Source: Rhodoferax sp. (GTDB lineage Bacteria; Pseudomonadota; Gammaproteobacteria; Burkholderiales; Burkholderiaceae_C). Taken from it: DNA of 64,000 nt. The position numbers and the translations under genes are program-made. Numbering within the stretch: position 1 is the first letter of the stretch; the number at the start of each line of letters is the position of its first letter. Below the pieces are notes generated by a model. That model ran no database searches and was not told the origin of the DNA. It saw only the letters and a list, made by a program, of their open reading frames with translations. Below are positions 29,839 to 38,161 of the stretch, in pieces. Where the stretch lies: the NCBI RefSeq assembly GCF_013297935.1, contig NZ_JAAFIX010000001.1, positions 576,334 through 640,333 on the forward strand, written 5' to 3'.

Positions 29839-31113
29839 TTAAAACGGCGACCGCGGGCCGCCGCCCGGCTTGGCGGTCGCGGTGTTCTTGAGCCCGGTAA
29901 TCACCTCAGCGCCCTCGGCCAGCCCCGCAGCGCCTTCGCCGCCCTCCAGCACTTCCGTCGTGCTGCCATCGCTCACCCCGATGCGCACTGCCACCGCCTT
30001 CGGTTTGCCGTCGGCACCCAGTGTGTACACCCGGCCCCGCCCCTGCCCGCGTGCGCCAGCGGGCGCATCCACGCCCTCAATGCGCATGCGCAAAGCGGCA
30101 TTGGGCACCTTGAGTGCCTGGTCGCGCTGGTCGGTTATCACACGCACATTGGCCGTCATGCCGGGCAGCAGCTTGCCGCCCTCGTTTTTAAAGCCGACGA
30201 TGGCCACATAGGTCACCACATTGGCCACATTGGTCGCCGCCTTGCGCACCTGGCGGATGCTGCCCTCAAAGGTCTGCCCGGGAAAGGCGTCTACCGTAAA
30301 GCTGGCTTTCTGGCCGGTTTTGAGGCGGCCTACATCGCTCTCGTCAATCGCGGCCTCGACCTGCATGTCGGAGAGGTTCTGGGCAATCACAAACAGTTCG
30401 GGCGCCTGCAGGCTGCTGGCCACCGTCTGACCGCGCTCGATGGTGCGCTTGATCACAATGCCGTTCACCGGCGAGGTAATGCGGGTGCGCGCCAGGTCAA
30501 TGCGCGCCTGCGCCAGAGCGGCCTCACGCTGCGCCACATTGGCCTGCGCGGTTTTGACCTGTGCTTGGGCCACCCCCACCTGGGCCTGCACGCTCTTCAT
30601 GGCCTCCAAGCTGGTGTTCACCAAAGCACGGGCCTTGTCGGCCTCGCTGGTGGCAATGAACTGCTTTTCAGCCAGGTTTTGCTTGCGGTCGGAGTCGCGG
30701 CGGGCCTCGTCGAGGTCCACCTGCGCGCGCGACACCTGGGTTTGCGCAGCCAAGGTGTTGGCCTGCGCGGTCAGCACCGCAGCGCGGGCGGCGTCTACAT
30801 CGGCCTGGGCGCTGCGCACGCGGTATTCAAATGTCTCGGGGTCAATCTGGGCAATCAGCTGGCCGGCTTTGACTTCGCTGTTGAAGTCCACCAGCACATC
30901 GCGGATCTGGCCGCTCACCTGCGTGCCCACGCTCACCTGCGCCACCGGGCTCACCGCGCCGCTGGCGGCCACCGTAGCTTGCAGGTTGCCACGGCTCACG
31001 GCCGCCGTGCGGTACTCCACCTTGCCACCACTTTGCTGCTGCACCCACCACCAGCCACCCGCTCCCAGGGCAGCCACCAGCGCCACAGCGGCGCTTATGC
31101 GTTTTGTATTCAT
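29839..31113 (-). CDS. MacA-type periplasmic adaptor (HlyD/RND family)
   Basis: 424 residues. One N-terminal membrane anchor (ISAAVALVAALGAGGWWW), a lipoyl-like half motif (VSVGTQVSGQIRDVLVDFNS), a ~130-residue coiled-coil hairpin rich in Ala, Gln and Arg, the second lipoyl half (RITSPVNGIVIKRTIERGQT) and beta-barrel and MP domains. It bridges the inner-membrane ABC transporter to an outer-membrane channel. It is the first gene of the three-gene operon; the C-terminal tail is Gly/Pro-rich. Confidence 0.92.
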   Translation of the reverse strand: MNTKRISAAVALVAALGAGGWWWVQQQSGGKVEYRTAAVSRGNLQATVAASGAVSPVAQVSVGTQVSGQIRDVLVDFNSEVKAGQLIAQIDPETFEYRVRSAQADVDAARAAVLTAQANTLAAQTQVSRAQVDLDEARRDSDRKQNLAEKQFIATSEADKARALVNTSLEAMKSVQAQVGVAQAQVKTAQANVAQREAALAQARIDLARTRITSPVNGIVIKRTIERGQTVASSLQAPELFVIAQNLSDMQVEAAIDESDVGRLKTGQKASFTVDAFPGQTFEGSIRQVRKAATNVANVVTYVAIVGFKNEGGKLLPGMTANVRVITDQRDQALKVPNAALRMRIEGVDAPAGARGQGRGRVYTLGADGKPKAVAVRIGVSDGSTTEVLEGGEGAAGLAEGAEVITGLKNTATAKPGGGPRSPF

Positions 31114-31308
31114 GCCCCGATTCTAGAAAGCCGCCGTGGCAAACCCATGTCAGCGCATCAAAGCCCCTTGCTGCCCTCGGGCCGCGGTGCGGCTCGCGCC
31201 GGCCAAGCGCATTTCGCACCACCGGCGGCGCATTCCGTCGTAAACCGGTGGGCAGGGGCCGGGCGTCGGGGCACAGTCACGCCATTGCCTCAGCCGGAGC
31301 CCGCCACC

Positions 31309-31722
31309 ATGCAACTCAGCCCTGTTATTGCCATCCACCTCACTGCAGCGCTGGCTGCCGTGGCGCTGGGGCCGGTTGCCATCTGGGCCCGCCGGGGCCG
31401 CGAGCAGCGCACCCGGCTGCACCGGGCGGCCGGCTATGCCTGGGTCACCGTCATGCTGGCCACCGCCATCAGCGCCCTTTTTATCCGCGACGACCAGCTC
31501 CCCAACTGGGCCGGCTACACCTGGATCCACGTGTTTGTGCCGGTCACGCTGGGCGGGCTGTTTGCCGCTTTCCGGGCTCTGGCGCGCAACGACATTGCCA
31601 CCCACCGCAAAACCATGCAAAGCCTGTACCTCACTGCGTGTATCGGGGCAGGCGCCTTCACACTACTGCCCGGCCGCTACCTGGGCCAGCTGGTCTGGGG
31701 CCAGTGGTTCGGTATTTTGTAA
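31309..31722 (+). CDS. DUF2306-like membrane protein
   Basis: 137 residues from ATG 31309. Four hydrophobic stretches are visible (IAIHLTAALAAVALGPVAIW; AWVTVMLATAISALFI; WIHVFVPVTLGGLFAAF; LYLTACIGAGAFTLLPG). Short conserved signatures are LHRAAGYAWV and HRKTMQSLYL, typical of the DUF2306 family of small membrane proteins with unknown function. It precedes the 2TM/LytS/LytTR genes by 25 bp and may be co-transcribed with them. The 195 bp upstream, to the divergent adaptor gene, hold no further gene. Confidence 0.7.
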   Translation: MQLSPVIAIHLTAALAAVALGPVAIWARRGREQRTRLHRAAGYAWVTVMLATAISALFIRDDQLPNWAGYTWIHVFVPVTLGGLFAAFRALARNDIATHRKTMQSLYLTACIGAGAFTLLPGRYLGQLVWGQWFGIL

Positions 31723-31747
31723 GCCACCCGCCTCACCGGAGATTTTT

Positions 31748-32044
31748 ATGAACGCACTCACCCACCTTTCCCCCGCCGAGCTTGAGCGACTGGCCCGCAA
31801 ACGCGCTGGCGCCAAAATGGGCTGGTACATCCACGCGCTGGTGTTTGTTGCAGTCAACGCCGGGCTGGCGCTGCTGGCAGCTCTGCAGGGCTTGCACTGG
31901 GCCGCGTTCCCCGCCTTGGGCTGGGGCTTGGGTCTGGCGATTCATGGGGCGGTGGTGTTCATACGGCTGCAAGGCGTGGGGCTGTTTCATGCGCTTCTGG
32001 AGCGCGAGCGGCAACAGCTGCAGGCCCAGCGCGACCCGTGGTGA
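31748..32044 (+). CDS. 2TM-domain protein
   Basis: 98 residues from ATG 31748. A short amphipathic N-terminus (SPAELERLARKRAGAKMGW), two transmembrane helices (YIHALVFVAVNAGLALLAAL; WGLGLAIHGAVVFIRLQGVG), and a charged C-terminus. The layout fits the 2TM domain family (PF13239) often encoded next to LytS/LytTR-type systems, as here. It may help the kinase sense the membrane; that is inference. Confidence 0.75.
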   Translation: MNALTHLSPAELERLARKRAGAKMGWYIHALVFVAVNAGLALLAALQGLHWAAFPALGWGLGLAIHGAVVFIRLQGVGLFHALLERERQQLQAQRDPW

Positions 32045-32077
32045 GCGCGTAGCGCGTGGCGGCATACTCGGGCACCT

Positions 32078-33148
32078 ATGCGACCCTTTTTTACTCGGCC
32101 TTTTGCCTCGCGCGGCCTGAAGGTGCTGGTCCTCAACACCGTGATTGCGCTGGGCATCACGCTGTTTGACAACCACTCTTTCGGCCTCAATCTGGTGTAT
32201 TCGCACTGCATCGGCATCAGCATCTGGTGCTATATCGAAGGGGCCAACTACTTTCTAGTGGACGACTGGCATCAGCATGTGCGCCGGCTGATTTTTATTG
32301 TGCCGGTGGCCGTGGTGCTCGGCTACATCACCGGGCATCTGCTGACCGACCTGTTGCTGGGCACCACATCGTTTCAATATTGGAAGCAGACCCCGCGCGT
32401 GGCCTGGGGTATGTTGTTTGTGAGTCTGGTGGCCGGCAGCACCATTTGCTGGGTGTTTGTGAGCCGGGAGCAACTCGCCGCAGAGCGGCAAAACCTGGAG
32501 GTGGCACGCCGGCAGGCCAGCGAGGCGCAGCTCAAGCTGCTCGAATCCCAGCTCGAACCCCATATGCTCTTCAACACCCTGGCCAACCTGCGGGTGCTGA
32601 TCAGCCTGGACCCGGCCCGCGCCCAAACCATGCTGGACCACATGATTGCCTACCTGCGGGCCACCCTGTCGGCATCGCGCGCACCCTCGGGCAGCATGCA
32701 CCACACGCTGGCCGACGAGTTTGCCCGCCTGCACGACTACCTCGAACTCATGGCCATTCGCATGGGCCCGCGGCTGCAGTTCACCCTCGACCTGCCCGAT
32801 GCCCTGCGCGACCAACCGGTGCCGCCGCTCCTGCTGCAACCCTTGGTGGAAAACAGCATTCAGCACGGGCTGGAACCCAAAATAGAAGGCGGGAGCATCC
32901 ACATTGCCGCTTCTGCCAGCGCGGGCATGCTCCGGCTCGATGTGCACGACACCGGCCTTGGCGCCGACCCGACCCGGCTGCAGCCCCCCGCACCCCACGC
33001 TGCTGCGCAAGCCACCGGGCACGGCTTTGGTTTGCAACAGGTGCGCGAGCGCCTACTCACCACCTACGGCACCCTTGGCGCTATGGTTTTAGTAGCTACT
33101 CCCGCAAGTGGTACAAGGGCTAGCATCACTTTTCCTCTAAAAACCTGA
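32078..33148 (+). CDS. LytS-type sensor histidine kinase
   Basis: 356 residues. An N-terminal membrane domain of about four helices (VLVLNTVIALGITLF; LIFIVPVAVVLGYITGHLL; MLFVSLVAGSTICWVF) is followed by the His-kinase domain of the LytS/YehU class, with phospho-His in LESQLEPHMLFNTLANLRVL, and a HATPase with VENSIQHGLEPK and HDTGLGADP. Residues near the C-terminus (MVLVATPASGTRAS) derive from an in-frame interspersed-repeat copy (33078-33125). The regulator starts 8 bp downstream. Confidence 0.9.
   Translation: MRPFFTRPFASRGLKVLVLNTVIALGITLFDNHSFGLNLVYSHCIGISIWCYIEGANYFLVDDWHQHVRRLIFIVPVAVVLGYITGHLLTDLLLGTTSFQYWKQTPRVAWGMLFVSLVAGSTICWVFVSREQLAAERQNLEVARRQASEAQLKLLESQLEPHMLFNTLANLRVLISLDPARAQTMLDHMIAYLRATLSASRAPSGSMHHTLADEFARLHDYLELMAIRMGPRLQFTLDLPDALRDQPVPPLLLQPLVENSIQHGLEPKIEGGSIHIAASASAGMLRLDVHDTGLGADPTRLQPPAPHAAAQATGHGFGLQQVRERLLTTYGTLGAMVLVATPASGTRASITFPLKT
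33078..33125 (+). repeat. Interspersed repeat copy f, in frame at the 3' end of the LytS-type gene
   Basis: GCGCTATGGTTTTAGTAGCT, then ACTCCCGCAAGTGG and TACAAGGGCTAGCA on the plus strand: full-length family architecture translated into the last strand of the ATPase domain. Confidence 0.65.
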
Positions 33149-33155
33149 ATTCCCC

Positions 33156-34019
33156 ATGCCCACCGCCCTGATTGCTGAAGACGAACCGCTGCTGGCCCAA
33201 GCCCTGCAAGCCGAGCTGGCCGGCGTGTGGCCCGCTTTGCAGGTGTTGCGCACGGTGGGTGACGGCGCCTCGGCCGTGCAGTCGGCCCTGGAGTTGGCCC
33301 CGGACGTTTTGTTTTTTGACATTCGCATGCCCGGTCTCAGCGGGCTGGAGGCTGCGCTGGAGTTGGCCGAGCTGTGGCCCCCGGCCCACGCGCCCCGCCA
33401 GCCCTTTCCGGCGGTGGTGTTTGTGACCGCTTACGACCAATACGCCGTGCAGGCGTTTGAGGCCCAGGCCATGGACTACCTGCTCAAACCGGTGCAAACC
33501 GCCCGGCTGCAAAAAACAGTGTCAAAACTGCAGCTAGCCCACGTCAAGACTGCGCAACCAGCTCCTGAAACCATAGCAAACACGCCCCAAAGCCCGCCCA
33601 CAGACCCGGCACTGGAAGCCGCACTGCAGCAACTGCGCGGCCTGCTGGAGCATTCGGCCCGGGCCAGCGGCGTGGCGGGCGCCCCCCAGGCACCCACCCT
33701 GCAGGTGCTGCAAGCCAGCGTGGGCAACCAGATTCACCTGGTGCCTGTGCGTGAGGTACTGGTGCTCGAGGCGGCCGACAAGTACCTGCGCGTCCTGACC
33801 GCCCAGCGCGAATACCTGCTGCGCACTGCGCTCAAAGACCTGCTGCCCCAACTCGACCCGCAAGAGTTCTGGCAAGTGCACCGCGGCACCGTGGTGCGGG
33901 CCAGCGCCATTGCCGTAGTGCACCGCGACGAGGCGGGAAAGCTCGCGTTGACCTTGCGCGACCGCAGTGACAAACTCCTCGTCAGCCGCCTCTACGCGCA
34001 CCGGTTCAAGGCCATGTAA
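33156..34019 (+). CDS. LytTR-family response regulator
   Basis: 287 residues. The REC domain has the acidic pair AEDEP, phospho-Asp in FFDIRMPGLSG, and the switch residues T/K in FVTAYDQYAVQAFEAQAMDY then LLKPV. A variable linker (~120-180) holds an in-frame interspersed repeat. The C-terminal LytTR DNA-binding domain includes VLVLEAADKYLRVLTAQREY and FWQVHRGTVVRASAI. It pairs with the upstream kinase. Targets cannot be told; an SBP gene follows 22 bp downstream. Confidence 0.92.
   Translation: MPTALIAEDEPLLAQALQAELAGVWPALQVLRTVGDGASAVQSALELAPDVLFFDIRMPGLSGLEAALELAELWPPAHAPRQPFPAVVFVTAYDQYAVQAFEAQAMDYLLKPVQTARLQKTVSKLQLAHVKTAQPAPETIANTPQSPPTDPALEAALQQLRGLLEHSARASGVAGAPQAPTLQVLQASVGNQIHLVPVREVLVLEAADKYLRVLTAQREYLLRTALKDLLPQLDPQEFWQVHRGTVVRASAIAVVHRDEAGKLALTLRDRSDKLLVSRLYAHRFKAM
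33531..33580 (-). repeat. Interspersed repeat copy g, in the linker of the LytTR regulator
   Basis: CAGCTAGCCCACGTCAAGAC, then TGCGCAACCAGCTCC and TGAAACCATAGCAAA: reverse-oriented copy. It encodes LAHVKTAQPAPETIAN between the receiver and DNA-binding domains, a position where extra residues are harmless. Confidence 0.65.
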
Positions 34020-34041
34020 GAGGCGCCTCCTCAGGAGCCCC

Positions 34042-34776
34042 ATGCCAGTTTCATTTTTTAGCGTGCCACCACGGCTCTCCCTTTGGGGGCTGGGGGCGCT
34101 GCTGATGGTCTGGTGCTGCGCGTCCAGCGCCCAGATGCGCTTCACCAGCGCCCCGGACAACCGGTTCAGCAAAAGCACCGCCCAGCAAATGCTCACCCAA
34201 GCGTACGCCCAGCTGGGTCTGACCGTCGAGTTTGTGCCACTCCCCGTGCGCCGGGGCTACGCTGTTGCGGCGCTGGGAGAGTTAGACGGCCTGACGCTGT
34301 CAGCAGCAGATGACATTGACCCCAAGCTCATCAAAATCAACGTGCCGGTGGCTTTTGAAGAAACCGTGGTCTACACCCGCAATCAGCAGTTCAAGGTGGA
34401 CGGGTTTGAGTCCCTGCGTCCCTACACCGTGGGCCATGTGGCAGGGCTGCGCTATTTTGAGGAAAACCTGCGCGACATGAAGGCCGACCCCGGCACCGAC
34501 CTCAACACCGTGCTGCGTAAGCTCTCTCTAGGGCGCACGGACATTGCCCTCGATACCCGCTCCAGCCAGTGCAAGCTCAGGACCCTGGATTTGCCGGACA
34601 TACGCATCCTGGAGCCCCCGCTGAGCATCGTGAAAGCCCATCACTTCCTCCACATCAAACACGCCCAGCTTGTGCCTCGCCTGCAGACGGTGTTGGCGCG
34701 CATGGAGGCTGACGGCACGCTCAAGCGGATCCAGACCGCCGCATTCAAAGAATTTCAGCGCACGTGCGGTGAGTAA
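34042..34776 (+). CDS. Periplasmic substrate-binding protein, SBP_bac_3-like
   Basis: 244 residues from ATG 34042, preceded by CAGGAG. Signal peptide LGALLMVWCCASSAQ, then a two-lobe amino-acid-binding-like fold (YAQLGLTVEFVPLPVRRGYA; LRPYTVGHVAGLRYFEE). It resembles short orphan SBP_bac_3 proteins that usually have no cognate permease. The ligand is unknown. It lies 22 bp after the LytTR gene, so it could belong to that operon. Confidence 0.78.
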   Translation: MPVSFFSVPPRLSLWGLGALLMVWCCASSAQMRFTSAPDNRFSKSTAQQMLTQAYAQLGLTVEFVPLPVRRGYAVAALGELDGLTLSAADDIDPKLIKINVPVAFEETVVYTRNQQFKVDGFESLRPYTVGHVAGLRYFEENLRDMKADPGTDLNTVLRKLSLGRTDIALDTRSSQCKLRTLDLPDIRILEPPLSIVKAHHFLHIKHAQLVPRLQTVLARMEADGTLKRIQTAAFKEFQRTCGE

Positions 34777-34861
34777 CTTGGGGTAAACGAGCGCCCTGTG
34801 GCATGGGTGTTGCAGGGCTTTGCTCCCTACAATGCCCCATCGATTCACCAGGACCCCTTCC

Positions 34862-36022
34862 ATGCAATTGAAACTCTCGCGTCGCAGTACCCTGCGCATG
34901 CTCACTGCTTCTGCTGTAGCCTCATCCGGGCTATTGGCAGGCTGCGACTCCACACCTTCGGTGATCAAAATCGGGGTGGCACAACCCCTATCGGGCAACC
35001 TGGCCGCACTGGGGCAGGACTTGCTCAATGGCGTGAACCTCGCCGCAGAAGAAATCAACCAGGAAGGCTACAAGGTCAAAGGGAAAACTGTCACGTTTGA
35101 GATCGTGGCGGTAGACGACAAAGCCAACGCCGACACCGGCAAAGAAGTCGCCCAGCAACTGGTGGCCGCCGGTGTGGTGGCCGTAGTGGGGCACCTGAAC
35201 TCCGGTGTGAGCATTGCGGCCGCTCCGATTTATGCCGGACAGGGCATTGCGCAGCTCGCCATCTCCACCAACCCCAAGTTCACACAACTCGGGCTGGACA
35301 CGACCTTCCGCCTTGTCGCCAACGACACCCTGCAGGCCAAAGCCATCGGCAGCTACTCGGCATCGCAATTCACCGGCACGCGCTACGCTCTGCAGGACGA
35401 CAGCACCACCTACGGCAAAGACCTGGCGCTCGGTGCCGAAGTCCAGCTCAAAGCCGCGAAAAAAGAGATCGTGCTCAAGCAGAGTTTTGACGAGAAAACG
35501 GTGGCGTTTGACGACTTCGCCGCCAAGCTCAAGGCCGAAAACGTGCAAGTGCTCGTGACCACCGTGAGCGATTTCCAGATCGTGGCCCTGATTGAAGCGC
35601 TCAAGAAAATCAGCTACACCAGTATCACCATCCTGGGGGCCGACACCGCCAAAACACCCGACATGCTCAAAGGCAGCGGCGTGGTGAAAGGCCTGTATGT
35701 AACCTCCCCCATCCTGGAGGCACGCGAGTTCACCGCAGGCGCAGCATTCCTCGACAAATACCGCGCCAAGTTCAAAAAAGAACCCGCCTACGCAGGCCAC
35801 TACACCTACGACGCCATGCACGTGATTGCCGCCGCAATACGCCGCGCAGAGTCCGCCAAGCCCAAAGACATTGTGGCTATGCTCAAAAAGATCGACGGCT
35901 ACGCCCCGGTCACCGGCTCCATGAAATGGGACGACAAAGGCGAGCAGCGCTACGGCGTTATCGGGGTCTACAACGGCAACGGCGGGCTCTGGGAATCCCA
36001 GATGCGCTCCGACAGCTGGTAA
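34862..36022 (+). CDS. Branched-chain amino-acid-type ABC substrate-binding lipoprotein
   Basis: 386 residues from ATG 34862. A signal sequence with twin Arg (SRRSTLRMLTASAVASSG) ends in a lipobox, LLAGC. Type I periplasmic binding fold: KIGVAQPLSGNLAALGQDLL, VVAVVGHLNSGVSIAAAPIY, ATSNPKF-like STNPKFTQLG. It is a paralogue of the gene at 36917 with ordinary genomic codon usage. No livHMGF permease or ATPase genes are nearby, so it is an orphan receptor or shares a transporter encoded elsewhere. Confidence 0.87.
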   Translation: MQLKLSRRSTLRMLTASAVASSGLLAGCDSTPSVIKIGVAQPLSGNLAALGQDLLNGVNLAAEEINQEGYKVKGKTVTFEIVAVDDKANADTGKEVAQQLVAAGVVAVVGHLNSGVSIAAAPIYAGQGIAQLAISTNPKFTQLGLDTTFRLVANDTLQAKAIGSYSASQFTGTRYALQDDSTTYGKDLALGAEVQLKAAKKEIVLKQSFDEKTVAFDDFAAKLKAENVQVLVTTVSDFQIVALIEALKKISYTSITILGADTAKTPDMLKGSGVVKGLYVTSPILEAREFTAGAAFLDKYRAKFKKEPAYAGHYTYDAMHVIAAAIRRAESAKPKDIVAMLKKIDGYAPVTGSMKWDDKGEQRYGVIGVYNGNGGLWESQMRSDSW

Positions 36023-36055
36023 ACCCGCCACGCAGAGAACACTGAGGAGACCACC

Positions 36056-36646
36056 ATGACTTTGCGCTACACCACCGTTCCCAACACCTTGCCCGAGAGC
36101 AAGATGCGCATGTACCCCACCAAGGTCATCAATGTGATCGGCGGGCCGGGTAGCGACAAGTCCTTGTTCTCTGCGGCCATCATCCTGTTTCTCAACCTCC
36201 ACCACAAAACGGTGGAGACGATTCCCGACTACGCCAAGTCGCTGGTCTGGCAACAGAATTTTGAAGTTCTCAAAAACCAGTATTTCATTGCGCAACGGCA
36301 ATTCGAAATGCTCAACCTGCTCGACGGGCAGGTGCAGTTCCTGATTACCGAGTGTTCGCTCCCCCAGGTGCTCTACTACAACGAGCACTACCCCGAGAAC
36401 ATTTGCGATGTCGGCAAAACCCGCGCCCAGATTCTGGAGTGGTACCGCCAGCACAACAACATCAACATCCTGGTGGAGCGCGGCGACAAAAAATACGTGC
36501 ACACCGGCCGCTTTCAGGACGAAGAACAGGCCCGCGCGGTGGACTACGGACTGCGATCCACCCTCGTCCGGGAAGGCATTCACTTCACTGCATTGCCCCC
36601 CGATGTAGAAGCCATCAACATCTTTGCCCGTACCCTGCTCGACTGA
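36056..36646 (+). CDS. P-loop NTPase of NadR/Ttd14-like or phage-kinase-like type
   Basis: 196 residues. N-terminal P-loop VIGGPGSDKSLFSAAI (the usual GxGKS/T glycine is replaced by Asp), then ETIPDYAKSLVWQQ, which resembles the EYAKDLVWE segment of a family of small AAA_28/NadR-like proteins found in phages and bacteria. A second acidic strand (VQFLITECSLPQVLYY) could be Walker B-like. Function unknown; a small-molecule kinase is one possibility. It sits 33 bp after a binding-protein gene with a fair SD (GAGGAG), between two LivK-like genes, an odd place for such a protein. Confidence 0.6.
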   Translation: MTLRYTTVPNTLPESKMRMYPTKVINVIGGPGSDKSLFSAAIILFLNLHHKTVETIPDYAKSLVWQQNFEVLKNQYFIAQRQFEMLNLLDGQVQFLITECSLPQVLYYNEHYPENICDVGKTRAQILEWYRQHNNINILVERGDKKYVHTGRFQDEEQARAVDYGLRSTLVREGIHFTALPPDVEAINIFARTLLD

Positions 36647-36703
36647 AGCCGTCCCGGCGCTCAAAAACCCTTTTGCCTCAGGGCTTGACACGGCGGAAAA
36701 AAC

Positions 36704-36718
36704 GCACCAAAGCTGTGC
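36704..36718. promoter_or_regulatory. Possible NtrC-type operator upstream of livK
   Basis: GCACC, five bases, TGTGC: one mismatch from the GCACC-N5-GGTGC dyad known for NtrC, and a second GCACC half-site lies ~25 bp downstream. The 270-bp region 36647-36916 otherwise holds no gene. No clear sigma-54 -24/-12 pair was found, which weakens the call. Confidence 0.3.
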
Positions 36719-36916
36719 ATTCGTTTCCAAATAGCACCAAACCCAACCCTGCTTCAGAGGGGAACTCCCTGTTTTGGGAGCAAATCAATTCATGGTCCAT
36801 TAGAGATTTAAATACTAGTACCATATCAGTACAAGCCTGATGCTCACCTTTCAAGACTTGCGCTAATGTTCGCCCCGGTGAGAAATTTATTCACACTTTT
36901 TTAATTTGGAGTTTTT

Positions 36917-38053
36917 ATGAAGTTGAAAATTGTTGCAGCCGCAGCCATCGCCTTGTCGACCGGTATGGCCTTCGCTCAAAACGCGGTTGTCACCATCGCT
37001 CACGTTGGCCCTACCAGCGGCGCTATCGCTCACTTGGGTAAAGACAACGAAAACGGCGCCAAACTGGCCGTGGAAGAACTCAACGCTGCTGGCGTGACCA
37101 TCGGCGGTAAAAAAGTTACCCTGAAGCTGATGACTGAAGACGACGCAGCCGATCCTAAGCAAGGTACTGCAGTTGCTCAAAAGTTGGCTGATGCCAAGGT
37201 TTCCGGCGTGGTCGGTCACTTGAACTCCGGCACCACCATCCCAGCTTCCAGCATCTACTCCGACGCTGGCATTCCCCAAGTGTCTCCTTCCGCTACCAAC
37301 CCCAAGTACACACGCCAAGGCTTCAAGACAGCCTTCCGTTTGGTGGCTGACGATGCGCAGTTGGGCGGCACATTGGGCCGTTACGCTGTGAAAGAACTCA
37401 AGGGCAAAGCAATCGCCGTGATCGACGACCGTACAGCTTACGGCCAAGGCGTTGCACAAGAGTTCAGCAAGGCTGTTGAAGCTGCTGGCGGCACCGTGGT
37501 TGCTAAGGAATTCACCACAGACAAAGCCACTGACTTCTCCGCTATCCTGACCACCATCAAGGGCAAGAAAGCCGACGTCGTATTCTTCGGCGGTATGGAC
37601 GCTGTTGCAGGCCCCATGTTGCGTCAAATGAAGTCCTTGGGCATCAACGCCAAGTTCATGGGCGGCGACGGCATCTGCTCCACCGAACTGGTGAAGTTGG
37701 GTGGCGACGCGATTGCTGACAACCAAGTCTACTGCGCGGAAGCCGGTGGCGTGGAAGGCCAGCAAAAGGTCGGCATGGACGCATTCAAGGCCAAGTTCAA
37801 GGCCAAGTTCGGTACCGAAGTTCAAGTGTACGCACCCTACGTGTACGACGGCGTGAACCTGATGGTTGCTGCCATGGTCAAGGCCGGTTCTTCCGACCCA
37901 GCCAAGTACCTGCCCGTGTTGGCAGCTACCAAAGACTACAAAGGCGTGACAGGCAACATCTCCTTTGACAACAAGGGCGACATCCTGAACGGCGCTTTGA
38001 CACTGAAGACCGTCAAGGGCGGCAAGCTGTCTGACATCGCTGTGATCCGCTAA
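36917..38053 (+). CDS. livK: Branched-chain amino-acid ABC transporter substrate-binding protein, highly expressed type
   Basis: 378 residues. Cleavable signal peptide KIVAAAAIALSTGMAFAQ and the type I binding fold (VVTIAHVGPTSGAIAHLGKD, GVVGHLNSGTTIPASSIYSD, DDRTAYGQGVAQEF). It binds branched-chain or similar amino acids in the periplasm. Codon choice is strikingly different from neighbours (many GCT, GTT, TTG, GAA), the pattern of a very highly expressed gene. A long upstream region and a two-hairpin terminator make it a monocistron. Transporter partners are not in the window. Confidence 0.9.
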   Translation: MKLKIVAAAAIALSTGMAFAQNAVVTIAHVGPTSGAIAHLGKDNENGAKLAVEELNAAGVTIGGKKVTLKLMTEDDAADPKQGTAVAQKLADAKVSGVVGHLNSGTTIPASSIYSDAGIPQVSPSATNPKYTRQGFKTAFRLVADDAQLGGTLGRYAVKELKGKAIAVIDDRTAYGQGVAQEFSKAVEAAGGTVVAKEFTTDKATDFSAILTTIKGKKADVVFFGGMDAVAGPMLRQMKSLGINAKFMGGDGICSTELVKLGGDAIADNQVYCAEAGGVEGQQKVGMDAFKAKFKAKFGTEVQVYAPYVYDGVNLMVAAMVKAGSSDPAKYLPVLAATKDYKGVTGNISFDNKGDILNGALTLKTVKGGKLSDIAVIR

Positions 38054-38067
38054 TCACGGACCTGTCC

Positions 38068-38128
38068 CATGGCAACGCAAGTTGCCATGCACAGCAAAAA
38101 AGCGCACTGCATGCAGTGCGCTTTTTTT
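38068..38128 (+). terminator. Double hairpin terminator after livK
   Basis: First hairpin: CATGGCAAC / GTTGCCATG with a GCAA tetraloop (38068-38089). Second: AAAAAAGCGCACTGCA followed by its exact complement, ending in a T-run (38096-38128). Such a tandem structure fits a strongly expressed mRNA that needs both 3' protection and efficient stopping. Confidence 0.88.
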
Positions 38129-38161
38129 ATGCCCGGCCGCCTGGTGCCGGGGAGCAACCCA

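Noticed and set aside
29800..31722. 640-codon plus-strand frame across the MacA-type gene
   Set aside because: Antisense to a complete adaptor with all domains. Only its last 137 codons are a real gene, and that begins at its own ATG at 31309.
36056..36646. Prophage remnant
   Set aside because: The P-loop protein is phage-like, but no other phage gene, integrase or attachment site lies nearby.
34988..36730. 580-codon open frame on the minus strand
   Set aside because: It is antisense to a clear binding-protein gene and the P-loop gene, has no domain, and is low-complexity Gly/Val/His-rich: a shadow of plus-strand codon bias.
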